A stretch of 27,894 nt of DNA, taken from positions 1-27,894 of the forward strand of contig JAEXGX010000154.1 of assembly GCA_023450535.1 (NCBI GenBank), read 5' to 3'. The notes beneath the pieces are model-generated. The model ran no database searches. It saw only the letters and a program-made list of their open reading frames with translations, and was not told the origin of the DNA. The position numbers and the translations under genes were made by a program. This document shows positions 9,601 to 15,944 of the stretch, one piece after another (position 1 is the first letter of the stretch; every line of letters begins with the position of its first letter). Source of the DNA: Pseudomonadota bacterium (lineage in GTDB: Bacteria > Desulfobacterota > Desulfovibrionia > Desulfovibrionales > Desulfovibrionaceae).

Positions 9601-10165
9601 CATAATCAATGACATCAACTTTGCGGATTTCGTGCGAAGTGCGGAAGCCGTCAAAGAAGTGGCAGAACGGTACGCTGGAGTCAATGGCTGCAAGGTGGGC
9701 CACAAGACCGAGATCCATGGCTTCCTGCGGGTTGTTGGAGCACAGGAAGGCAAAGCCGGTCTGGCGGGCTGCCATGACGTCCTGATGGTCGCCAAAGATG
9801 GACAAAGCATGAGAGGCCAGGGCACGGGCCGCAACATGGAAGACACCGGGCAGAAGTTCGCCGGCAATCTTGTACATGTTGGGGATCATGAGCAGAAGAC
9901 CCTGAGAGGCGGTGAAGGTGGACGTCAATGCACCAGCGGCAAGGCAACCGTGCACGGTGCCGGCCGCGCCCGCTTCGGACTGCATTTCACGCACAGCCAT
10001 GGTCTGTCCCATGAGATTTTTCATGCCCTTGGCAGCCCATTCGTCCACATGTTCACCCATGACGGAAGACGGGGTGATGGGGTAGATGGCGGCAGCGTCG
10101 CTCAGCGCATACGCGATGTATGCTGCAGCGTAGTTGCCATCCATAGTTTTGGTATGCTTTGCCAT
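6626..10165 (-). CDS. nifJ: pyruvate:ferredoxin (flavodoxin) oxidoreductase, single-chain
   Basis: Oxidises pyruvate with CoA to acetyl-CoA, CO2 and reduced ferredoxin, using thiamine diphosphate and three [4Fe-4S] clusters, in the cytoplasm. The 1179-residue chain has the N-terminal pyruvate/TPP domain with YPITPSSVMGEHVDEW, a central region with the ferredoxin-type cluster motifs CIQCNQCSLVCP (692-702) and CLGCGSCAQVCP (748-758), and the TPP-binding domain with GDGWAYDIGYGGLDHV near 967. Cysteines 816, 819, 844 and probably 1076 would bind the proximal cluster. It ends about where domain VI of the Desulfovibrio africanus enzyme ends, so that enzyme's roughly 60-residue oxygen-protecting C-terminal extension is absent. 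A perfect AGGAGGA ribosome site precedes the ATG. An AT-rich divergent region lies upstream. Pta and AckA downstream use its product. Also called por. Confidence 0.97.
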   Translation of the reverse strand: MAKHTKTMDGNYAAAYIAYALSDAAAIYPITPSSVMGEHVDEWAAKGMKNLMGQTMAVREMQSEAGAAGTVHGCLAAGALTSTFTASQGLLLMIPNMYKIAGELLPGVFHVAARALASHALSIFGDHQDVMAARQTGFAFLCSNNPQEAMDLGLVAHLAAIDSSVPFCHFFDGFRTSHEIRKVDVIDYEDIRKVVNWDNVENFRARALNPEHPCQRGTAQNPDTYFQNRETSNPFYDDVPSIVIDAMKRVASITGRSYKPFDYYGAPDADRVIISMGSSCDVIEEMVDYLNTRGERVGLVKVHLYRPFSAELMLQVLPSTVETITVLDRTKEPGALGEPLYQDVCAAFVEKGEQIRLFPKLLAGRYGLGSKEFSPAMAKAVFDNMLVAGPKNHFTVGIEDDVTHLSLEVGENLDTVPEGTVQCKFFGLGSDGTVGANKDAIKIIGDHTDLYAQAYFAYDSKKSGGFTVSHLRFGKTPIKSSYLVNQADFIACHKAAYVHLYDVLDGIKEGGTFLLNSNWNTLEDMERELPGQMKRIIAQKQLKFFNVDAVKVAAEVGLGNRINMVTQTAFFKLSKVLPLDDAISYIKDAIRKTYGKKGEDVVNKNIAAVDRALEGLTEIKYPASWADAPDSAPLYHDDDPYIANVVRPILAQRGDKLPVSAFEPDGTVPLGTTACEKRGVAVLIPEWQPDNCIQCNQCSLVCPHASIRPILATEEELADAPESFKTIPTKRKELAGLNFRMQVYAMDCLGCGSCAQVCPAKEKALVMKPLETQQADQVANLKYANENITIKDDLMDRMSLIGSQFQQPLLEFSGACAGCGETPYVKLLTQLFGERMVVANATGCSSIWGGSSPVNPYCANKDGFGPAWANSLFEDAAEYGLGMHDAYHQRREGLANKVREALEMPGLPEELSTAFKNWLDNMDDADKSREYGEDILAALSDAELPELHEFWHMADLFTKKSFWIFGGDGWAYDIGYGGLDHVLASGADINVLVMDTEVYSNTGGQASKSTPLGSIAKFAAAGKRMKKKELGRMAMTYGYVYVASVSMGADMNQVLKAFKEAEAYKGPSIIIAYAPCINQGIRKGMGKSMEEAKLAVKTGYWPLFRFNPLLADEGKNPFTLDSKAPDGGLNDFLLGENRYAQLQQAHPEVAEELRTTMAKQYEARYAELSNLAQQPEAKN

Positions 10166-10464
10166 GTTATCCTCCTAAATTGCAGGAAACGGATTGTGCG
10201 CTCAACTAAATAGCGCCGTCATTTTGCCTGATACGGTTTTCTTTGTCCAGCCCTATGCCACACGGCAATCGGAACTTTTTACCGTCATTTTCCCGGCACT
10301 AAGTATCACTCATCCGTTAATTATGATAGGTGTTGTTTTGTAATATACTGTTATTATTAATTATTATTAATAATTAATATAAATGGTATATTTTATGCAT
10401 TATAAAAGCATCACGCTTATGACAGTGCGATTTCGCCAATCGTTTCATATTTTGGAGGTACGAC
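10166..10464. promoter_or_regulatory. divergent intergenic region with AT-rich tract
   Basis: This gap must hold the promoters of both PFOR (minus) and the plus-strand gene at 10465. Roughly 10336-10406 is strikingly AT-rich for this genome. It contains a perfect tandem decamer TTATTATTAA (10351-10360 and 10361-10370) and the 12-base palindrome ATTATTAATAAT (10363-10374). The 10-base period equals one helical turn. I could not assign -35/-10 boxes with confidence. No convincing coding region is present. Confidence 0.5.
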
Positions 10465-10998
10465 ATGTTCATGCTGCTCGGCGGCAACGAGAAAAAGGTT
10501 CAGAAGGAAACGGCACAAAGCGACAAGCTGGCGAAGGTCAAGGAGCTGTTCAGTACCGGGCGTTTTCCCGTTGTAACGACACAGGTATTTGAAGGGCGCG
10601 CCATTGCCAAGGTGCTTGGCCTAGTGTGTTGTCGCGGTTTTGATTCAGAGGAAGCTTTTTTTGGTATGGCGGCCATGGCGATAAAGAAAGGCGCACAAGG
10701 CATCATCGGATACTCCGAAAATGTGGCGTTCCATCCGGATGGGAGCAAATATTTTTCCTGTTTCGGCACAGCCGTGATGTTCGAGCGCGAAGCCCGGAGC
10801 GATCTGGCTGGCTTTTTCCCCAAGAGCGCCAGTGAAATGCAGCGGGAACTGGAATCCCGGTTCTCCCGTGATACAGCGGAAGCTCCCGGAGGTCAGAGTG
10901 TAGGAGCGGATCCAGGACAACCTGCGGAAGAGGATGATCCTGTTTTGCAGCGTATTCTTGCTTCACAGAAACGTACCGTGGAACCCGACTGGCAATAA
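10465..10998 (+). CDS. YbjQ/DUF74-like protein of unknown function
   Basis: A 177-residue protein without signal peptide or membrane segments, starting at an ATG with GGAGG six bases upstream. Residues 36-106 follow the pattern of the YbjQ (DUF74, putative heavy-metal-binding) fold: an EGR near the first strand, GLV, an alpha-helical stretch, then GAQGIIGYSE and a PDG turn followed by GTAVMFE. YbjQ proteins are usually about 105 residues and contain this core alone; here a 35-residue lead and a 70-residue polar, proline- and acid-rich tail are added. Adjacent cysteines (VCCRG, 54-58) and a third at 99 are of interest if metal is bound. It is transcribed divergently from PFOR. Family assignment rests on pattern only, and the function is unknown even for YbjQ. 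Confidence 0.6.
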   Translation: MFMLLGGNEKKVQKETAQSDKLAKVKELFSTGRFPVVTTQVFEGRAIAKVLGLVCCRGFDSEEAFFGMAAMAIKKGAQGIIGYSENVAFHPDGSKYFSCFGTAVMFEREARSDLAGFFPKSASEMQRELESRFSRDTAEAPGGQSVGADPGQPAEEDDPVLQRILASQKRTVEPDWQ

Positions 10999-11055
10999 GG
11001 TTCCGGACAGGTGAAACGTCACTGCGCCTGAGGAAAAAAGTCAAAAAAATCATGG

Positions 11056-11112
11056 CATGGTGAACCACTGCGGATTACTAGTATTCCATCCGCGTGGTTC
11101 ATCATGCTTTTT
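11056..11112 (+). terminator. long imperfect hairpin plus T-run after the YbjQ-like gene
   Basis: Arms of about 19 bases (11056-11075 and 11088-11106) pair with one mismatch and one bulged base. The loop contains TACTAGTA, and five T follow at 11108-11112. It lies about 60 bases after the stop at 10998 and about 35 bases before the MarR start. It is most likely an intrinsic terminator, though a MarR operator role for the inverted repeat is possible. Confidence 0.6.
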
Positions 11113-11146
11113 GGTGCGCGGCAAAATTTTCCTTTGGCAGGCAAGT

Positions 11147-11587
11147 ATGAGAGACGTAAATAATCTGGAGTTGGTGCAAAGGGTGAAGGACGGCATGCAG
11201 AGATGCCTGGCGACCGCAATGTCCCGGCGTGGTCTGGACGAGGTGCTCCCTTCCTACGGCGATGTTTTGTACCTTTTGCGGGTGACAGGAACACCTGTGC
11301 CCGTCAGCGAGCTTGTGACGACGTTGCGGCGGCCGAAGTCCACTATTACCAAGGCGACCGATTTTCTTGCCCGGGAAGGCCTGCTCCGCAAGCGGCCGAA
11401 CCCCGGTGACGGGCGCAGCATACTGGTCGAACTGACCGAGAGTGGAGCCGCATTTGCCGATTCTTTTGAAGAGGCGCGGAAGAATGTGCGGGAATTGATG
11501 TTCCTGGGGGTTCCCGAACAGACTCAGAAAGAATTTTTTACGCTTTTGGAAAAGGTTGATGCCAACCTTTATGCGCAGCATTGCTGA
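11147..11587 (+). CDS. MarR-family transcriptional regulator
   Basis: A cytoplasmic winged-helix repressor of 146 residues. The recognition region reads VPVSELVTTLRRPKSTITKATDFLAREGLLRKRPNPGDGRS, with the wing motif NPGDGRS where MarR proteins have D-x-R-S/D. Flanking helices (NLELVQRVKDGMQR and the C-terminal EQTQKEFFTLLEKVDANLY) would form the dimer interface. The open frame extends to 11057, but the ATG at 11147 is chosen: it has GGCAGG just upstream, and the extension is coded by the terminator hairpin. An isochorismatase-family gene follows 262 bases downstream on the same strand and is a candidate target. The ligand is unknown. Confidence 0.85.
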   Translation: MRDVNNLELVQRVKDGMQRCLATAMSRRGLDEVLPSYGDVLYLLRVTGTPVPVSELVTTLRRPKSTITKATDFLAREGLLRKRPNPGDGRSILVELTESGAAFADSFEEARKNVRELMFLGVPEQTQKEFFTLLEKVDANLYAQHC

Positions 11588-11726
11588 TTTCTCACCATAT
11601 TACAAATAAATTCGGTCAACAGTTGCCCTCGCAAGGCTGGCGCGTATGGCCTGACAGCGCTGCAGAGCCGTAATCTGCTCACTGTTTTCGGGTGTCAATG
11701 CTCGTTTTGCTCCCATTAATTTTTAC

Positions 11727-11755
11727 GGGGCGGCGCATTTTAATGCGCTCGCCCC
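11727..11755. other. stem-loop upstream of the isochorismatase-family gene
   Basis: GGGGCG plus GCGCATT pair with AATGCGC plus CGCCCC around a TT loop, with a single bulged T. No T-run follows on the plus strand. It lies about 95 bases before the start codon at 11850 and could be a leader structure or operator. No match to a known riboswitch was recognised. Confidence 0.4.
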
Positions 11756-11849
11756 AGGATAGACCCACTTTTCCCTTTCTTCTTTTTCATCTTCCGGTTA
11801 TCATCCAGCCAAATCGTGAAATGTGCCGCGAAAGCGGAAGGAGAATGAT

Positions 11850-12383
11850 ATGGCTGTATTGGTGCTGGTTGACGTGCAAAAGGAATATATTACCGAAGGT
11901 CGCCCCTTCTGTCTGGAAACCATCGGAGAATCCCTGGAGAATTTGCGTCGTCTTTTGGCGCACGGGCGTAAGATGGGCTGGAAGATTGTGCATCTGCGCC
12001 ACCAGCAGAATGCAGAATGCTTCAGCTATGGCAGTGAATATTCCGACTTCATTGACGGCTTTGGTCCGCAGGGCAATGAAGTCGACTTGATGAAGACGGA
12101 TTTTTCCTGTTTCTCCTGCCCCGAATTCCAGGCTCTTGTGGATCGTGCCCGGCACCAGGAAGTCATTCTGGCCGGGTACGGTGCAACCATGTGTTGCCTG
12201 TCTACGCTGATCGATGCCCATCATCGCGGCTACGAGTTTACTTTCGTGACCGACGCTACCTGTGCCAAACGTTCCGCCCGGTTCGACGAGCAGGACATGA
12301 AGGAGCACATTGTAGATATTATGGCGGCGTTCGCAAACCTGACCACCACGGATGAACTGATTAACCGTGAGGAAGATGCGTAG
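11850..12383 (+). CDS. isochorismatase-family cysteine hydrolase
   Basis: A 177-residue cytoplasmic hydrolase of the isochorismatase/nicotinamidase superfamily. The expected catalytic triad is visible: Asp8 in LVLVDVQ, Lys82 in LMKTDFS, and Cys115 in GYGATMCCLSTLIDAHHRGY, the superfamily cysteine motif. The start is the ATG at 11850 with AAGGAG seven bases upstream, not the in-frame GTG at 11823. Members cleave isochorismate, nicotinamide, N-carbamoyl compounds or biuret, and the substrate cannot be read here. The Cys-Cys pair at the active site is unusual but not unknown. A MarR regulator precedes it on the same strand. No enterobactin or NAD-salvage gene is adjacent. Confidence 0.88.
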   Translation: MAVLVLVDVQKEYITEGRPFCLETIGESLENLRRLLAHGRKMGWKIVHLRHQQNAECFSYGSEYSDFIDGFGPQGNEVDLMKTDFSCFSCPEFQALVDRARHQEVILAGYGATMCCLSTLIDAHHRGYEFTFVTDATCAKRSARFDEQDMKEHIVDIMAAFANLTTTDELINREEDA

Positions 12384-12554
12384 CACGCAATACCTGAGGA
12401 GCAGGGCGTTGACCTGTGAAAAGCAGTGCACGCGGTTTTGTTTTGAATCACATATGGCCGCCGGGACATGATGTTCTGTTTATAGCGTTCGCCCTTCCGC
12501 TGGGCTGGAACCTCGCTTTGTTCGCCTTCGTAGTGTAAGTCACTGCTGGTATGC

Positions 12555-12606
12555 TCCAAAATATAACCCGGCTCGGGGAATTCCCCGAGCCGGGTTATAT
12601 TTTGGA
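12555..12606. terminator. perfect 52-base palindrome, probable bidirectional terminator
   Basis: Both 26-base arms are exact inverse complements, meeting at 12580/12581 in GGGGAATTCCCC. A GC-rich core (CCCGGCTCGGGG and complement) is flanked by AAAATATAA on the left and TTATATTTT on the right, so either strand yields a GC stem followed by a T-rich tail. It lies between convergent genes and would end transcripts from both. Confidence 0.75.
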
Positions 12607-12733
12607 ATTTTTCACGTTTGAAATGTTCCAACAAGGCGGCGAGAGCCGTTTTGCTCCGTGAAGCCATAAGCACAATTTATTTGCGCTGTTAAGCGGCAAA
12701 GCGGGCATGTCTCCAGTTTAACACAGTCAATTC

Positions 12734-12765
12734 CCTGGAGCATTTCAATTTTGAAATACTCCAGG
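12734..12765. repeat. hairpin downstream of acs, sharing its core with 17421-17448
   Basis: Fifteen-base arms around a TT loop, with one C/A mismatch. On the minus strand the central 24 bases differ from the plus-strand hairpin at 17423-17446 at only one position. It starts about 10 bases after the acs stop codon, but no T-run follows on the minus strand. It is probably a dispersed palindromic element, perhaps protecting the acs mRNA 3' end. Confidence 0.6.
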
Positions 12766-12774
12766 CCAATTCTT

Positions 12775-14772
12775 TTATTTTTCTACTTGTCCGGCTTTGA
12801 GCTTGCGGTAGTTGTTATAAATATCCTCAAGCACTTCGGGATGGGCCAGGGTTGTGGTGTCACCAAGGCTTTCAATGCTGTCCCCGGATGCGATCTTACG
12901 CAGAATACGGCGTACTGTTTTGCCGGAAAGTGTCTTGGGCAGTTCCGAAACAAACTGGATTTGTTCCGGGCTGGCCAGTGCGCCGATCTGGTTGCGTACC
13001 CAGGTACGCAGCTCCTTGCGCAGGTTTTCCGACCATTCAACTTCCTTTTTCACCCCGACATAGGCGTAGATGGCTTCGCCCTTGATCTCATGGGGCATGG
13101 GCACCACAGCGGCTTCGCCTACAGCGGGATGGGCGATGAGCACGGACTCAATTTCCGAGGTGCTCAGACGGTGGCCGGAGACGTTGATGGCGTCGTCCAT
13201 ACGTCCGAGGATCCAGTAATTGCCTTCTTCATCTACCCGCGCGCCGTCGCCGCTCAGGTAATTGCCTGGGAAGCGGTTAAAGTAGCTTTTGAATTTTTCC
13301 GGATTCTGGAATACTCCGGTCATTAGGCCGGGCCAGGGTTTGCGGATGACCAGATGCCCGCCTTCCATCGTGCAGTCTTCGGAGCCATCCCCGGACATGA
13401 TACCTGCTTCAATGCCAGGCAAGGGTTTGGTGACGGAACCGGGCTTGATATGCGTGGCATAGGGGAGGGGGGACAGCATGATGCCGCCGCTCTCGGTCTG
13501 CCACCAGGTATCGACAATAGGCAGTTCGCCTTTGCCTATATAAGTGTGATACCACATCCAGGCTTCGGGGTTCAGCGGTTCGCCCACGGAGCCGAGAATG
13601 CGCAGGGAGGAGAGATCGTAGTGGTTGGTCCACTCCACACCCTGCCGCATGAGACTGCGGATGACTGTAGGAGCGGTATACAGGATGTTCACGCGGAATT
13701 TTTCCACGATGCGCCAATAGCGGTCGGGGCGGGGCCAGGTGGGCGTGCCTTCGAACATGATTGTTGTCGCGCCGAGGGAAAGCGGGCCATATACCAGATA
13801 ACTGTGTCCGGTGATCCAGCCGCAGTCTGCCGTACACCAATATACGTCGGTATCTTTGAGGTCAAAGACCCATTGAGCGGTATGCGCTGCGTAGGTCAGA
13901 TATCCCCCCGTGGAATGGATGACGCCGGTGGGGCGTCCGGTACTGCCCGACGTATGCAGAATGAACAAGGGATCTTCCGCGTCCATGGAAACGCAGGGGA
14001 AGTCTGCGTCCAGGGTGAAGTCGTCCAGAAGATCCTGCCACCAGATATCGCGCCCCTTCAGCATGTTGACTTCCGTGTTCGCGCGGTTGACCACGAGCAC
14101 CTTTTCCACACTGGGGCAATGGTTGAGAATACGGTCGAGATTGCTTTTCAGGGGTTTGGGTTCTCCGCCGCGCATGACGGCATCGGCGGTGATCACCAGT
14201 TTGGCGCCGGAGTCATGGATACGGCCCTGTACTCCGCCGTCGGCATAGCCGGTAAAGATGTTGGTGTGTACAGCCCCGACGCGGGCGCAGGCCAGCATGG
14301 CGACGACGAGTTCGGGAATCATGGGCAGATAGAGCGCGACGCGATCCCCCTTTTTGATGTTGAGAGCATTGAGCGCTGCCGCTACACGGCAGACATCGGT
14401 GTACAACATCTGATAGGTGTAGGCGCGCACTTCCATTTCGCGCTCGCCCTGCCAGATCAGGGCCGCCTTGTTGCGCCGGTCGGAAATGATGTGCCGGTCA
14501 ACGCAATTGTACGCGGCGTTTAGGCGTCCGCCGATGAACCAGCGCACGCGCGGCTCGTTGAAGTCAGTATCCTGCACCTTGTCCCACGGTTTAAACCAGT
14601 GCAGCAGAGCTCGCGCCCGTTCCGCCCAGAAACTGTCGTTGTCCGTCCGGGCCAGTTCGCACAGAGCGTCATATTCATGGCGGCTGCGGATACGGGCCAC
14701 GTCCTTGCCGTGGCGGGGGGGAAGGTAACTACGCTCCTCATGGAGGAGGCTCTTGATGCGATCCTGAGACAT
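12775..14772 (-). CDS. acs: acetyl-CoA synthetase (AMP-forming)
   Basis: Activates acetate with ATP and CoA to acetyl-CoA through acetyl-AMP, in the cytoplasm. The 665-residue protein matches the family length. Motifs: P-loop TSGSTGRPTG at 274-283, YWCTADCGWITGHSY at 311-325, DTWWQTESGG at 421-430, the SGDGARVDEEGNYWILGR hinge region near 507-524, and LPKTLSGKTVRRILR at 611-625 with Lys618, the residue acetylated in well-studied homologues. The ATG at 14772 is chosen with AAGGAT upstream; the longer frame to 14931 adds 53 residues without homology. A good sigma-70 promoter is seen at 14995-15023. With Pta-AckA also in the window, the cell has both low- and high-affinity acetate routes. Confidence 0.97.
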   Translation of the reverse strand: MSQDRIKSLLHEERSYLPPRHGKDVARIRSRHEYDALCELARTDNDSFWAERARALLHWFKPWDKVQDTDFNEPRVRWFIGGRLNAAYNCVDRHIISDRRNKAALIWQGEREMEVRAYTYQMLYTDVCRVAAALNALNIKKGDRVALYLPMIPELVVAMLACARVGAVHTNIFTGYADGGVQGRIHDSGAKLVITADAVMRGGEPKPLKSNLDRILNHCPSVEKVLVVNRANTEVNMLKGRDIWWQDLLDDFTLDADFPCVSMDAEDPLFILHTSGSTGRPTGVIHSTGGYLTYAAHTAQWVFDLKDTDVYWCTADCGWITGHSYLVYGPLSLGATTIMFEGTPTWPRPDRYWRIVEKFRVNILYTAPTVIRSLMRQGVEWTNHYDLSSLRILGSVGEPLNPEAWMWYHTYIGKGELPIVDTWWQTESGGIMLSPLPYATHIKPGSVTKPLPGIEAGIMSGDGSEDCTMEGGHLVIRKPWPGLMTGVFQNPEKFKSYFNRFPGNYLSGDGARVDEEGNYWILGRMDDAINVSGHRLSTSEIESVLIAHPAVGEAAVVPMPHEIKGEAIYAYVGVKKEVEWSENLRKELRTWVRNQIGALASPEQIQFVSELPKTLSGKTVRRILRKIASGDSIESLGDTTTLAHPEVLEDIYNNYRKLKAGQVEK

Positions 14773-15075
14773 GGGGCAATCCTTGTGGGCTAAAACGGTA
14801 ACGAAGAGACGGAAAAACGCTGATGGCCCTTGACAACGTTGGCGGCACACATGCGCCTGCGACACTCTGGATTTCATGCCTTTCATGCGGCGTGAGCTTT
14901 TGAAAATACATGACCAGTACAAACCCCGCACCCGGGATTTGCTGTCATGCTTGACGCACGAGATGCGCGGGCAACGAGGTCCGGCATGTAGGGGATGCTA
15001 GCGTGTGCTGGTGCCAGCGTCAATATAAAAAGACTGTTTGTTTCTGCAACCAAAAAAATGGAAAAATTCAAATTC
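14773..15075. other. acs leader and intergenic region
   Basis: About 300 bases without a supportable gene. It contains the acs promoter at 14995-15023, implying an untranslated leader of about 215 bases. A T-rich minus-strand stretch lies directly after the speB stop at 15076 and could be a weak terminator. I recognised no riboswitch. Confidence 0.5.
14995..15023 (-). promoter_or_regulatory. candidate acs promoter
   Basis: On the minus strand TTGACG (15023-15018), a 17-base spacer and TAGCAT (15000-14995) form a good sigma-70-type pair. The spacer contains the small inverted repeat GCTGGCACCAGC. It is the best promoter match upstream of acs. Confidence 0.55.
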
Positions 15076-15942
15076 CTAGCGCAAGGAGAGCCCCATCAAG
15101 GAATATGCAAGCAGCGCTGCTGCAAAATCAGAGACGATTTTTCCTGATCGCGGTGCCAATTCAACAATATCAAAGCCCACTATGCGGCGCCCTCTGACAG
15201 ATCTGTTCGCCAATTCCAGGGCCTGATACCAGCCCAATCCACCGGGAACAGGTGTGCCTGTTTCCTCAATGACGGAAGGGTCGAGTCCGTCTACGTCAAA
15301 AGTGATGAATACTCGATTCGGGAAATTTTCCGGCATGAGGGCCGCAGGCATGGGATTTTGCATCAGGAACGGAGCGTCCCACGCGGTGACACCGAAATCT
15401 TTACGGGCCTGAAGTTCTTCCCGACAGAAGATGCGGTTGCCGAACTGAACGAGCGGCAGGCCGAGATCATCCACCGCACGGCGCATAACGCAGGCATGGC
15501 TCCATTTACTGCCCTCGTAGCTGTTGCGCAGATCGGCGTGGGCGTCAAACTGGATGACTCCGAACATGCCGTAGCGTTCCTTGAGCGCCTTGAGCGCGCC
15601 GTAGGTCAGGGAATGTTCACCGCCCAGCAGCACGGGCAGGCCCCCTGCGTCAAGGGCTGCGCGAGTCGCCGCAGCGATGCGTTCCATCACAAGCTCGGGC
15701 TCAGCGCCGCAGTTCACAGGGGAATGCGTGAAAATGCCCCGTTCTCCCGGTGCGCTTTCATCGGTCAGCAGAAGTTCCAGTTGATCGGACGCTTCCAGAA
15801 TGGCGGCAGGGCCTTGTGCCGTACCGCCAGCATAGCTGACAGTAGCTTCATAGGGAACGGGAATGACGTGGAACAGACACTCTTCTGCCGGGCGAGGAGG
15901 CACTTCGGAGGAGAGAAAGCGATGGGCGTATTCTGTCAGCAT
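15076..15942 (-). CDS. speB: agmatinase / ureohydrolase-family protein
   Basis: Probably hydrolyses agmatine to putrescine and urea in polyamine synthesis, in the cytoplasm. The 288-residue protein keeps all binuclear manganese ligands of the arginase/agmatinase family: His110 in GGEHSLTYG, Asp133, His135 and Asp137 in FDAHADLR, and Asp216 and Asp218 in TFDVDGLDPS. TGTPVPGGL at 228-236 and FDIVELAP at 257-264 favour agmatinase over arginase. The ATG at 15942 lies two bases after the stop of the upstream MFS gene, and its ribosome site (GGAG) is inside that gene, so the pair is translationally coupled. No arginine decarboxylase is in the window. Guanidinobutyrase or another ureohydrolase activity cannot be excluded. 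Confidence 0.9.
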   Translation of the reverse strand: MLTEYAHRFLSSEVPPRPAEECLFHVIPVPYEATVSYAGGTAQGPAAILEASDQLELLLTDESAPGERGIFTHSPVNCGAEPELVMERIAAATRAALDAGGLPVLLGGEHSLTYGALKALKERYGMFGVIQFDAHADLRNSYEGSKWSHACVMRRAVDDLGLPLVQFGNRIFCREELQARKDFGVTAWDAPFLMQNPMPAALMPENFPNRVFITFDVDGLDPSVIEETGTPVPGGLGWYQALELANRSVRGRRIVGFDIVELAPRSGKIVSDFAAALLAYSLMGLSLR

Positions 15943-15944
15943 GG

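Larger units (their letters stand above)
12384..12774. other. gene-free convergent region with two palindromes
   Basis: About 390 bases between the plus-strand isochorismatase-family gene and minus-strand acs. It holds a perfect 52-base palindrome (12555-12606), a half-site-like TTTGAAATGTTCC (12617-12629) and a second hairpin (12734-12765). A 147-codon minus-strand open frame crosses the large palindrome and runs into the hydrolase gene, but it has no recognisable family. I regard the stretch as non-coding. Confidence 0.6.

Noticed and set aside
11692..12090. A 132-codon plus-strand open frame overlapping the isochorismatase-family gene in another frame
   Set aside because: The hydrolase frame has a clear catalytic triad and a good ribosome site; this frame has no domain features.
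12230..12673. A 147-codon minus-strand open frame crossing the 52-base palindrome
   Set aside because: It overlaps the 3' end of the isochorismatase-family gene, translates the palindrome, has no recognisable domain and no convincing ribosome site. It is better explained as non-coding repeat DNA.
14995..15023. A sigma-54 promoter (TGGCAC-type) in the acs upstream region
   Set aside because: The GG-to-GC distance is 11 rather than 10 bases and the -12 element is poor, whereas a sigma-70 pair with ideal spacing fits the same stretch.
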